Part shown: in pieces, positions 48,286-59,416 of the stretch
Position numbering within the stretch: the first letter of the stretch is position 1
Layout of the letters: each line of letters begins with the position of its first letter
Source: Costus lasius
Lineage: Eukaryota; Streptophyta; Magnoliopsida; Zingiberales; Costaceae
Direction: 5' to 3'
Length of the DNA: 64,000 nt
NCBI GenBank assembly: GCA_027563935.2
Contig: JANVAS020000231.1
Span: 13,968,001-14,032,000, forward strand
Translations under genes and position numbers: made by a program
Notes under the pieces: generated by a model
What the model saw: the letters and a program-made list of their open reading frames with translations, nothing else
Told to the model about the DNA's origin: nothing
Database searches by the model: none

Positions 48286-48729
48286 AATTTTTAGGTCTAT
48301 TGCTTGACCAAAACTCAAATATCATGGCGAAGCAGGTGGATCAGTACCATAGTAAATAGCAAATAATTTTCTGTATTTCCGTTGTCCTCAAAGTTTAGCC
48401 ACTAATCCAAATATCAAAAATTTCATATAAAATACAATCGACGTGGCTTTCTCAAATATGCATAAATCAAAATATTCAATTCCACTCCAAGGGTATTTAA
48501 TGATTTTCCTATATTTATCAGAAAGTAAAATCATTAGTCCTTTCTTCAAATTTATATCTTCAATTGCAATAGGACTTCGATCAAAAGATTCAAGTATTGG
48601 ATCATCAAAATAGTCTTTTTTGTCTCACATTAGGTTCCTCGATGAAGCATAATTTTTCAAATGTATCAAAAGGTTGATTAGTAGATATGGGCAAAACATC
48701 AGAGTCAAATTCATCAATATTCACAATTA
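48286..48729 (-). pseudogene. element D region between the acidic frame and the hairpin
   Basis: On the minus strand a broken frame can be followed: EDINLKKGLMILLSDKYRKIIKYP, then CIFEKATSIVFYMKFLIFGLVAKL and later DPPASP. It matches element E near 10880-11040 (INLKEERMILLLDKCGKIIEYS). It is thus a family part and not random DNA. Stops and shifts are frequent. Confidence 0.55.
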
Positions 48730-49722
48730 TTAAATCTTTTCAAGTTCCTCATGTCCTTCATCAAATAATTTATCAATTTCAAAATTACCATCAAAATCAA
48801 AATGAGACCTTTCAAAATCAATTTCCTCATACCTTTCATCAGATAATTTATCAAAATAATCAATTTCAGAATCATCAAAATTAGAGTGCGATTCATCAAT
48901 GTTTGCAAAAGAATCAATTTCAAAATTAATAGAATCAGATCTAACAACAAATAACTTATCATCAATTTCAAAATTATTACGAAGATCAGAGGGGGACTTT
49001 TGTAAATCAATTTCATCATGTATTTCCACAAATAATTCATCATCAAAAGAATCAATTTCAGGGTCATTAGTAATTTTCAAATCATTTTCAATTCCATCAG
49101 ATTTAACCACAAAAAATTTATCATCAAAAGAATCAATTTTATAATTATCACCAGAATCAAAAGGGGATTTTTCTAAATCAGTTTCATAATCACCAGAATC
49201 AATTTCTTCAGTTTCTAAATCAAACTCAGGTAAACTACCTTGTGCTATCTGGGTTTCTAGCATTTCAGAATGAACACTCATATTATCCATCCTAGAATTC
49301 ATTTGTTTAAGGGTCTCATGTGCCTCCTTACTTTGTTTCATAAACTTTTCAAACATTATCTCTAAGCTAGATTTTTAAGTATCCTGAAAGTATGGTTCTG
49401 AAGTATTGTTTGAGCAATCATCAGAAAAAGAAGTTTGGTGATTTTCCCATCTAGAATAATATTGATCATCTTGATACCATGGTGAATTGGGATTTGGAGG
49501 AATTAAAAATTGGCAATCAAAAGTATAATGATCAAAATATCCACAAATATCACATCTAATAGGAGAATAAGATGTCCTAACAGGGTGCATATAAGAGTCT
49601 AATTTATAAGCCAAAGAATCTATTTTTTCTGCAAGAGTGCATAATAAATCATCTTCATACTTACCTTGTGGCATGTATACCTCACCTCTTTCAGTTGCCC
49701 ACGAGTTGTGATTAAAAGCCAT
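48730..49722 (-). pseudogene. Element D nucleocapsid plus acidic repeat protein, one stop
   Basis: From ATG at 49722 (MAFNHNSWATERGEVYMPQ) one frame runs to 48730 with a single internal stop (TAA at 49375-49377). Residues about 57-70 form a CX2CX4HX4C zinc knuckle (CDICGYFDHYTFDC). After the stop come SLEIMFEKFMKQSKEAHETLKQ (helix-prone) and METQI-type LETQIAQGSLPEF, as after the knuckle of Athila gag. The last 160 residues are strongly acidic, with repeats such as EIDSFDDELF, YKIDSFDDKFF and NFEIDDKLF. The capsid region expected upstream is absent. The frame is better kept than the pol copies around it. Confidence 0.72.
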
Positions 49723-50103
49723 ATCTTCAAATCAAAGCTTCTCGACACAACAAAAAAAATTGTGATCTCAGAGTTCATAGGAAATAAAATCTATCAAGAT
49801 CTAAGAGTCCTGTGCATAAACAAATAGAAGAATTGTGAAAACACAGAATTTTTAGAATAGAAACAAAAAGATTATCCAAGACCAATTAATCAGAATTTTT
49901 TTTAAAAAAAATTTTAGTCAAAATATATAAAAGACAAAAAACACAAAACACAAGTGAATTAAAAAATTTCAGAAATCATAGTTCTGTCACAACTTGTGAA
50001 AATCCAAAATCTGCAAAAATAGAAAACAAAGTTGAATGTAAAACAAATAAAACTTAGTCTAGCAATACTAATAACTATTTTGATATTAACAAAACTAAAG
50101 TCT
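49723..50103 (-). other. 5' leader of element D
   Basis: AT-rich DNA between primer site and first ATG. No frame and no capsid remnant is visible, so the capsid part of gag was removed here. Confidence 0.7.
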
Positions 50104-50118
50104 CCGGTAACAATGCCA
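50104..50118 (-). other. primer binding site of element D (tRNA-Asp type)
   Basis: In element orientation TGGCATTGTTACCGG after the AGTTTT spacer; three C/G-to-T/A changes from the canonical complement. Confidence 0.82.
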
Positions 50119-50124
50119 AAAACT

Positions 50125-51415
50125 TGTTGTGTCCGCAAGTGCATGGATACTTCGAAGTAATAAAAAGATATCGAACCACAGAGACCTACGTTTTAAGTAC
50201 CGAATAGTTGTTTTCTCACTAGCTAAGCAAACCAAATACGATGTAAGCAAATGATCGGAAAGTATACGAAGAGTCAGAGAGAAAATCTGGGACTAAGGTT
50301 TCATCCACCCTAATTTCTATGACTAGAAGGAAATAAGTGCATCGTTAGTCCACTCTTATTATGATAAAGATATAATTTACTTTATAAAGAAATCATCTCG
50401 CTTTTGTGCAAACAATTTACAAAGAATCAATCCTCACTTTCGTACAAGATTAATTCGATGCAAAAGATAAGTAAATCATTGACAATGAAATCAAAGATCA
50501 CTTTCATGCATCCAATCTATATGTCAATCATCTCAAGTGAAAACTAAATACTTTCATACCTTAGTTTCACAAGTTCTACTTAAGGTTCTCCAACGATCTG
50601 ATACTTCATTTCTAACAATATCTTCATGTTTAATTCAATAATTCTACCTAGATCAGAATATCAACAAGGTAATAAATATCTAAAATCAAGAAATAAGAAC
50701 AAACTTAATTTCTTACGATAAGTTCCTAAATCTCAATTTTAGGTTTCCAAGTTTTGGAAGTCACTTTTCAGTCCATATCACAAAAACTCCAATACTTGCT
50801 GATAATATGAAACTAGAAAGAATTAAAGGCAATCATCACATAAGTGGAATTATCATAACAAAAGTTCCCTGACGAATCAAGGATCATCTAGTAAACTAAG
50901 GGGATTACATCTTCTGTCCCAAAAGCAAGTTACGCTACCATGGAGTTAAAAATACAATAGAAATTCATTAAAAAAATCAGAATTCGACAGAGGGAGAATA
51001 GAAAAGTTACTGATTTCACGGGGGTGTAAAATTTTACATAGCCCCATGATTTTTTTTGGATGAACAGTACTGCTATAGTAACCTGCTACAGCACGTGAAC
51101 AACACTGCTACAGTAAAATCATGAAATACTATTCTGCCTGAAACTTCTTTCTTTGATTTCTCCCTCGATCGAACTCCTTTCGATCTGAAATTTTTGGTGT
51201 ATCCTCCTATGGACGAAGCTTTCTTGTAAATTTCGTGGCCTAAGGTGGCCTCTATGCCTCTCGGCGCGAGGCCAAGCCCTAGGGATGCCCTTTACGGTTA
51301 CTCCCTCGATTGGTCATGAAATTCGATTATTCTGGTCCTCAAATCTTCTCCTCGATTTATAAAATGATCCCCTTTTTACGGATTTTGAAATCATGCCCCG
51401 GATCTTTCTAATTTG
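50125..51415 (-). repeat. 5' LTR of element D, part 1
   Basis: Opens TGTTGTGTCCGCAAGTGCATGG and parallels the 3' LTR at 32147. TATA-like TTTTATAAATCG (minus strand) lies at 51353-51366. It is broken at ATTTG (51411-51415) by insertion C, about 50 bp upstream of the TATA, and resumes at 62978. Confidence 0.88.
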
Positions 51416-51492
51416 TGATAGCCCGAAAGGGAACACTACAAGTCTGGCACGCATGTACCTTGGACTAATCCTTGGTAACGACACCAAAAACT
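51416..51492 (-). other. tRNA-Asp-like tail beyond the 3' end of LTR C
   Basis: Outside the LTR end ACAACA come the usual AGTTTTT spacer, a primer-site match (TGGTGTCGTTACCAAGGA) and then about 50 more bases up to the target duplicate. Read on the plus strand (51416-51486) these resemble plant tRNA-Asp past the primer region, for example GTCTGGCACGC against GCCTGTCACGC of the anticodon arm. The last 30 bases match at about 20 positions with mostly C/T and G/A changes. The tRNA sequence was recalled, not looked up. Confidence 0.55.
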
Positions 51493-53211
51493 TGTTGTTA
51501 AACCGCAAGTGCACGGGTATATGAAGTAATAAAAAAAAGTATGGAATCCACAGGGACCTACATTGTCGAATACTAAATAGTTGATTTCTTACTATCTAGG
51601 CAAATCGAGATCGTGAAAATAGCAATCGGAAACTAAGAAAATAGGATTATTAGAGAGAAAAGCTGGGACTAGGGTTTCGTTCACTTAAACTTTTATGACT
51701 AGACATGAATAAGGATTTCGTTGATTCACTTTTATCATGATGAAGATATTATCAAACAATGAACTCAAGGATCACTTTCGTGCATCCGAGTTCTAGAATC
51801 TCTAGTGGAGTCTCAAGGATCACTTTCGTGCATCCGAGTCTCGCAACTAGTTTTGCTCAAGGACCTCCAACGTTCCGATCTTTGCTTTTGCACAAGGTCT
51901 CCACGTTTGACAAATAGACTTGATCTATAGATTCATGTTATAATCATGGCAATTATTTTACTAGAAAAGATCAAGATGGATCTAACCTAAGGAAGGGATC
52001 CTAACATGTAATTCTAGGGTTCCAAATTCTCAAGTAATTACCTTTCAGTCTCAAGTGAAAATTCTAAGAACATAATTAATAATATGAACTTAAAGAGAGT
52101 CTAAGCACAATTATCACATGAGCAAAATCATCAAGCTAAAATCAAACTCAACAAAATATTGAAAAAGAAGTTATCTAATCATTAAAAGTCAAGTGAACTA
52201 CTCCTCCATGTCCCAAGAGTAGTTTAAGCTAGCATGGCGAAGGAAATACAATATTCCATAATTTCAGAAAATCGAAGATCAACAAAAGGAAGAGTTTTTA
52301 GAAAATACGGCATGACTGTGAAGTATTTCACAGCCGTATTTTACAAAAGAAGGAGTGAACAGTGGTGGCGATCCTTCTTCCCCTGATTTCTCCTCCAATT
52401 TGTCTCCTTTCGATCTGAAACTTCCGGCACATTGTCTCCTTCACTAGGCGATGCTTCGGTAGAAAAATCAAGGCCGGAGGTCATCTGGATCGAGTGCGGC
52501 GGTGAAACCCTCGACGGCGGCGTGGATCGCGATTTCTCCCTCGACGGTCGATCAAAATTGGAGCCTTTTCTCTCTCTGTAATCCTCCCGTCCAAAGCTCC
52601 CGTTTTGCTTCTTATGGCATTGAATATAAACTCTGGATCGTCCGCAATCATCTCTGCAAGGATCGGGCGTGGACATTGACCTGGGCGTCGCGTTCAAAAT
52701 TGATTTTACGGCCGTGTAATTGTTTACGGCTGGTGCCGTAAAATCTCTTGAGTCTTCTGTGTCGATGTCGTCTCGGAAAATATGGCCCGTAAACTGGTTT
52801 ACGGCAGTGCTGTAATTTCAGGTCAACTTTCTGTTCTGACGCAATCCAAAATACGGTACCGTAATATTGCTTACGTCTGGTACCGTAAAATCAGGAAATC
52901 TTTCTGTTCAGAAATCTTCACAAATCACGGCAATGTTCTATTTTACGGTACCATTTGGAATTACGGTACCGTAAAATAGATTACGGCACTACCGTAATTT
53001 GCTGGCTTGCTCCGATTTGCATGAAATTTCTTGGGTGATCTCCTCTTGATGATGAGAACTCTTCCATGTATTTGATTTTGCTTGAAAATGCCTAAAATAG
53101 TGCCTTTTTGCCTGAAAAACATGAAAAACCAAAATAGAAGTAGACTTTGCAATATTTGATGGATTTAGCATAAAAACAAGTAGAAAGATCCTCGATTTAG
53201 CATGAAAAGGT
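51493..53211 (-). repeat. LTR C, part 1
   Basis: Opens TGTTGTTAAACCGCAAGTGCACGG. It has two GGATCACTTTCGTGCATCCGAG motifs (about 51770-51835) and a TTACGGCA palindrome array (52702-53000). It is broken by Copia-3 at AAGGT (53207-53211). Confidence 0.88.
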
Positions 53212-54891
53212 TGTAAGTCCCCTTCAAGGGGGAGCGAAACCCTAATAGGCGCATAACAAAAATTCGAAGCGGAAGCAAGGGTTTCTATATCGCATGCATG
53301 TCATATGATCAACTTGTTAAAACTTGCAAAGATCGACAAGTGATCTTACCATAGCCATTGCTTTGGATGGCGGCTTGGAAATGAGAGAACGAAATGGTTC
53401 TCCTCCAAAGATGACGCACACAAGATGATGGATCGGCTACTTCTTGTTGCTCCTTGTGCTAGCAAGGATCTCCAAGTCTCCTGATCGCGTTGAGGGGATT
53501 TAGATGATCTCCTTTCTTCTTAGCTAAAACTCTCTCCAAAGCGTGAAGAAGTTCTCCCATGAGAGAAGAGGCGACAAGACGTGAAGAGACGAGAGAGGGC
53601 GTAACTCTCTCGAACGTGTAGTGCGTTACCTTATTTTGGAAAACCAAAAATAGTAACCGCCTAACGTTCATGCGTTCATGGGTTTACCCCAACGCATTTT
53701 GCTCTCTCCCTTGAACCATGCGCTCACTCAATGAGCTGGTTCAATGTCGGTTTGGTTCAAAGACCAATTAACCCAAGCCATATGGTCTAGATCACAATAA
53801 ACCCTAAAGGTTCAAGATCTAACCGTTCATCTCTTGATGCTCTTGATCTCACCGATCTAGCATCCAATCTCTCGATCGAAGCTTACCGATCTCAAGCCCT
53901 AATCAATCAAACATGATCAGACCAGATCTCACTTACAATCAGAGTTTAAATCCCTTTAAACTGAACCCAAACAATTCAGTCCACACGATCTGACTTAAGT
54001 AAGCCATATCATCAAATTGTGCGACCCTAAGGGTTTCCTTTAAATGTCGGTAACGATAACTTACGTTATCACGATCAGTGAGGGGTATCTAGCAACACAT
54101 CACTGTCTCCCGATATAAAGGAAAGAGTCTTCCAAGACTACACCCAAACCACAGCACAAGTGTGAATCCACTTCACTAGGCATACATGTTTCCTTTGCCA
54201 CGGGATGTTCTTATTGGACAAGCGTGTCAAGCCTGTAGCTCCAATATGATGAGCATGATTAGATCAGATGAACATAGTCACCTGGGTATGGCCATACACT
54301 TTCTCAATCATCTCATTCGGGGGGGGGGGGGCAATAGAACATCACACTCCAATCAAGGAGACGGCAATCCTATATCTATCACTAGTGCCCTAACATGACT
54401 CATGATCATTATCCAAGATAGTCTATAACCATTATGTTTCAAATGATATTGAACTACCTCAAAACAATGACAATCATCATTTAGAAACACAAGTGATCTC
54501 AAGTCAGAGGACATGTGCCACTTGTTGCAAACAAGGATTATTCACATTGTGACAAGCAATCGAATATCCTAGTAGGGTCTGTCCAGTACATCCAATGTAC
54601 CCATGAGTCTACATCTTATTCCATGCTCGAAGCATCCTATAAGATTAGAACACATATTAGTCTCAATCATATCAAGGCTGTCTCATGTTCACCAAGATAT
54701 CTTGACTAAGGACATTACAGCATGTCAGCCAAGCTAAACAGCATTGAGACATTATTCAGAAGCACACTTATTGCAGCAGACAATGTAACAAACTGAATAA
54801 CAACCATTGCCTTTATAAACATAAGAGTTTATACATGATACTGAAAGAATCCCAAGGCCTCAAACATTAGCCTTAAGGGCATACCCCAACA
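53212..54891 (-). repeat. 3' LTR of Copia-3
   Basis: 1680 bp, TGTAAGTCCCC to ATACCCCAACA on the plus strand. It differs from the 5' LTR by roughly eight substitutions in the first 600 bp, a 9-bp repeat difference near 61700 and the length of a G run near 54330. Confidence 0.92.
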
Positions 54892-54913
54892 AAGGTATCT
54901 AAAATGATGCAAA
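54892..54913 (-). other. misplaced flank copy next to the Copia-3 3' LTR
   Basis: AAGGTATCTAAAATGATGCAAA follows the LTR here and also follows the other LTR at 62925-62946, where it is the true flank in LTR C. Here it replaces the polypurine tract and joins straight to RT coding sequence. Confidence 0.88.
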
Positions 54914-56034
54914 TTCACATATTGATTCATCAAAACGAATATTCCAGCTTCTTGATGCTTGCTTAAGTCCATAAATGGACTTCTTTAACTTGCATATTTT
55001 ATGACGATCTGATGGATTAGTGAAACCTTCAGGTTGTGTCATGTACACATCCTCATCCAGTTTTCCATTAAGGAAAGCGGTCTTCACATCCATTTGCCAG
55101 ATCTCATAATCGTAATATGCTGCTATCGCGAAAAGAATCTGAATAGACTTGAACATGGCTACAGGAGAGAAAGTTTCATCATAATCTATCCCGTAGATTT
55201 GTTTGAAAGCTTTCGCAACTAGCCTGCCCTTATAGGTAACCATGTTACCATCCATGTCAATCTTCTTCTTGAAGATCCATTTACAGCCTATAGGGATTAC
55301 TCCCGGAGGCGGATCAACCAAATCCCAGACTTGGTTATTTGACATGGAGTCCATCTCGGCTCACATAGCTTCAAGCCATCTAGCTGACTCCGGTCCACTG
55401 ACCGCATCCGCATAAGTGAGGGGTTCATCATGATCAATGATGTAGACTCCGTCATAGCGCTCAGGCTGTCGACGGATCCTTCCCGATCTTCGCGGTTCCC
55501 GTGATATCTGAGCCTCAGGTTGTTCAACAACCTGTTCTACTGGCTCATGCTCATCCAATTGTGCTTGACTACTTTGTCCTTCCTCTGGATTCTCATCCAG
55601 CTTTATTTCTCTCCCACTGGCCTCTTGCAGAAGAAACTCCTTCTCAAGAAAAATGGCCGTCCGAGCAACAAATACCTTGTTCTCTTTGGGATCGTAGAAA
55701 TAATAACCCTTAGTTTCCTTAGGGTAACCGAAAAAGATACATTTCTCAGATCTGCTCTCTAGTTTCCCAGAGGCGAGCTTTTTGACATAAGCCTCACAAC
55801 CCCAGATCTTAATAAATGTCAAGCTCGGCTGTTTCCCATACCATAATTCGTATGGAGTCTTTGAAACTGCCTTGGATGGCACTCGGTTTAGTACCTTTGC
55901 AGCTGTTTCCAGTGCAAATCCCCAAAAGGAGTAAGGTAGAGTAGCCTGACTCATCATAGAACGAACCATATCCAGTAAGGTTCTGTTCCTCCTCTCGGAC
56001 ACACCATTCCATTGCGGTGTTCCTGGTGGAGTGA
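54899..56034 (-). pseudogene. Copia-3 integrase end and RT (truncated)
   Basis: From the solo LTR down: GVSERRNRTLLDM (integrase Glu), SFWGFALETAAKVLN, GYPKETKGYYFY, the proline-rich linker with RRSGRIRRQPERYDG, a stop at 55361-55363 (AM-stop-AEMDS, where Copia-2 has Arg), then RT with NQVWDLVDPPPG, KWIFKKK, QMDVKTAFLNGKL and QASRSWNIRFDESI. The frame ends FASF-stop in the misplaced flank. YVDD and RNase H are missing. Confidence 0.9.
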
Positions 56035-57710
56035 TGTTGGGGTATGCCCTTAAGCCTAATGTTTGAGGCCTTGGGAATGTATCAGTATCATGTAATAAAC
56101 TGTTATGTTTATATAGGCATGGTTATTATTCAGTTAGCTACATTGTCTGCTGCAATATATGTTCTTCTGAATAATGTCTCAAAGCTGTTCAGCTAGGCTG
56201 ACAGGCTATAATGTCCTTAGTCGATGTATCTTGGTGAACATGAGACAGCCTTGATATGGTTAAGACTAATATGTGTTCTAGTCTTATAGGATGCTTCGAG
56301 CATGGAATAAGATGTAGACTCATGGGTACATTGGATGTACTGGACAGACCCTACTAGGATGTTCAATTGTTTGTCGCAATGTGAATAATCTTTGAATATG
56401 ACAAGTGGCACATTTCCTCTGACTTGAGATCACTTGTGTTTTCTAAATGATGATTGTCATTGTTTTGAGGTAGTTCAATATCATTTGAAACATAATGGTT
56501 ATAGACTATGTTGGATAATGAACTTGAGTCATGTTAGGGCACTAGTGATAGACATAGGATTGCCGTCTCCTTGTTTAAGGAGTGTGATGTTCTAAAGGGG
56601 CCCCCTGGATGAGATGATTGAGAAAGTGTATGGCCATACCCAGGTGACTGTGTTCATCTGATCTAATCATGCTCATCATATTGGAGCTACAAGCTTGACA
56701 CGCTTGTCCAATAAGAACATCGAGTGGCAAAGGAAACATGTATGCCTAGTGATGTGGATTCACACTTGTGCTGTGTTTTGGGTGTAGTCTTGGAAGACTC
56801 TTTCCTTTATATCGGGAGACAGTGATGTGTTGCTAGATACCCCTCACTGATCGTGATAACGTGAGTTATCGTTACCGACATTTAAAGGAAACCCTCAGGG
56901 TCGCACAATTTGATGATATGGCTTACTTAAGTCAGATCGAGTGGACTGAATTGTTCGGGTTCAGTTTAAAGGGATTTAATCTCTGATTGTGAGTGAGATC
57001 TGGTCTGATCATGTTTGATTGATTAGGGCTTGAGATCGGTAAGCTTCGATTGAGAGATTGGATGCTAGATCGATGAGATCAGGAGCATCAAGAGATGAAC
57101 GGTCAGATCTGGAGCCTTAGGGTTTATTTGAGATCTGGACTTGATTGCTTGGCTTAATTGGTCTCTGGACCAAACCAATTTGAACCGGCTCGTTTAATGA
57201 GCGCATGGTTCAAGGGGAGAGGAGTTAGCGACATGTTCACTTGGCGTGAACGTTGGAGCGAAGTGTGGTGGCTATTTTTAGTAACCACGATCTCCACTTG
57301 GAGATGCTGTTCACGACCGAATAGAGTGCTCTCTATTCTCGCCTCTCGCCCATATTCCTCTTGACGCTTTCGTGAGTGGCGACACCTTGAAGGTAGAGGA
57401 GGATTCGGCCAAGAGAAGGACATCTCATCTTTCCCTTTCACTCGACAAGGACCTCTTGGAACCTTGCTAGCACAAGGAGCACCAAGGGAGGAAGCAACAT
57501 CATCTTGTGTGTGACGATTTGGAGGAGAGCTCTCTTGTTCTCTTGCTTCCAAGGCGCCTTCCATTATATGGCTTCGGTATGAGTTCATTTCATGCTTTAA
57601 AGTTGATCATAATACATGCTATGCGATTTTGAAAGCCCTAGATTCCGCTAGAATTTTATTGCGCCTCCTATTAGGGTTTTCGCCCCCCCCCCTTGTCTAG
57701 GGGACCTTCA
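56035..57710 (+). repeat. solo LTR of the Copia-2/3 family, plus strand
   Basis: 1676 bp from TGTTGGGGTATGCCC to GGGGACCTTCA, flanked by AGTGA (56030-56034 and 57711-57715). It is inserted in the integrase of Copia-3 between the second catalytic Asp and the Glu. It has the opposite orientation to its host copy. Confidence 0.94.
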
Positions 57711-59416
57711 AGTGAGCTGTGAGATAATCCCACACTCCTTCAGATAGTCAGTAAATTCTCGACTTAGGTATTCTCCACCTCGATCTGAGCGAAGTGCCTT
57801 GATATTTCGGCCTAGCTGATTCTGTACTTCATTTTTGAACTCTTTGAACTTGTCAAAAGATTCACTCTTATGTCTCATTAGATAGACATACCCATATCTA
57901 CTGAAATCATCAGTAAAGGTAATGAAGTATGAATAGCCACCTCTGGCATGTTTACTAAATGGCCCACACACATCACTGTGTATAAGGTCAAGTAAACCTG
58001 AAGCCCTTTGACCTTTGTTAGGAAAAGGAGACTTCGTCATTTTACCCATTAAACAAGCTTTGCATGTATCAATCTCCTCATAGGAGAATGATCCCAGCAG
58101 TCCATGATCATGCAACCGCTTAATGCGCTTCTTGTTAATATGGCCTAAACGACTATGCCATAACAAGGTGCTGTCATCAGCATACTTGGCTTTCTTATTA
58201 TCAATATTTTGTATAGAACATTCCATGTCCAACATGAATAATCCATTGTTAATTGATCCAGTAGCATAAACAATATTATCATTAGAAAGAACACACTTTG
58301 AAATATTGCATTCAAAGGAAAATCCTTTCCTGACAAGAGCAGGAATAGAGATAATATTTTTCGTAATACTCGGAACAAAATAACAATTGTCTAGTTCTAA
58401 TACAAGTCCAGATGGTAATGAGATGTAATAAACCCCTACAGCAACAGCAGCAACCCGTGCCCCGTTTCCAACTCGTAGGTCCACCTCATGCTGTCCCACC
58501 TGTCTTCTTCTCTTGAGTTCCTGTACATTTGAACAAATGTGAACTCCACATGTAGTGTCCAACACCCATGAAATAGAAGAAGAAGATATCATGACCTCAG
58601 TCACAAAAATACCTGAGCCAGAAGCGATACTTCCCTTCTTGTCTCCTTGGAGCGCTTTATAGTCCTTTTTCCAGTGACCCAGCTGGCCACAATGGAAACA
58701 TCTGTATTCCTTTGACCGCTTGACCTTTTGTTTCAGAGCCTTGTTGTAATTCTTGACAGGGGCTTTGCCCTTCTTCCCCTTCTTCTTGTTCCTTGATGGA
58801 AACATCAAGACAGAGGTTGAAGGCTTTTCCTTTAGAGTTTCCTCTGTAGTCAAGAGCATATTCAGCAACTCTGCCGGAGTACAGTCGATCTTGTTCATAT
58901 TAAAATTATTAATGAACGGATCGAAAGAGGCCAGGAGGGACTGCAGAATAATGTCTACAGCAAGCTCCTGATTGATGGTATGCCCCAGTTTCTCTAGAGC
59001 CTCTTTGTGCCCAATCATCTTGAGCACATGAGCTCCCACTGGACTCCCTTCAGCCAGTTTGCTCTGAAAGAAAAGCTTGGTCAAATTATAGCGTTCAGTC
59101 CTCACCTGTGCAGCATACAACATCTTGAGGTTTGCTATAATTTCTATAGCAGACATATCCTCATGCTGATGCTGCAGCTGTGGCGTCATAGACGCTAGCA
59201 TCAGGCAAGCGACATCAATGCTATCATTGACATGCTTTTATAGGCATCCCGAACCGCCCTTGCGGCGTTCGGAGCGGGTTGAGGCGGTATAGCCGTCTTG
59301 AGGACATACAGTTTCCTCTCTGCCTTAAGAACAATCTTAAGGTGTCCGTACCAGTCTGAGAAGTTTGGCCCAGCAAACTTCTCTCTTTCCAGTAGGGATC
59401 GCACATTGAAGCTCAT
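57711..59416 (-). pseudogene. Copia-3 gag, protease and integrase start
   Basis: ATG at 59416 (MSFNVRSLLEREKFAGP), nearly identical to Copia-2. One base is lost near 59240, shifting the frame after AARAVRDAY; the original frame resumes at 59201 and stays open to the solo LTR. The zinc knuckle CFHCGQLGHWKKDY has Tyr for the last Cys. Protease has LDTTCG; the integrase zinc region WHSRLGH..CKAC and core HSDVCGPF and SDRGGEY are kept. Confidence 0.92.

Noticed and set aside
51416..51486. functional tRNA-Asp gene
   Set aside because: Many changes at pairing positions, position fixed at an LTR end, and a degraded 5' part; a copied primer fragment is the better reading.
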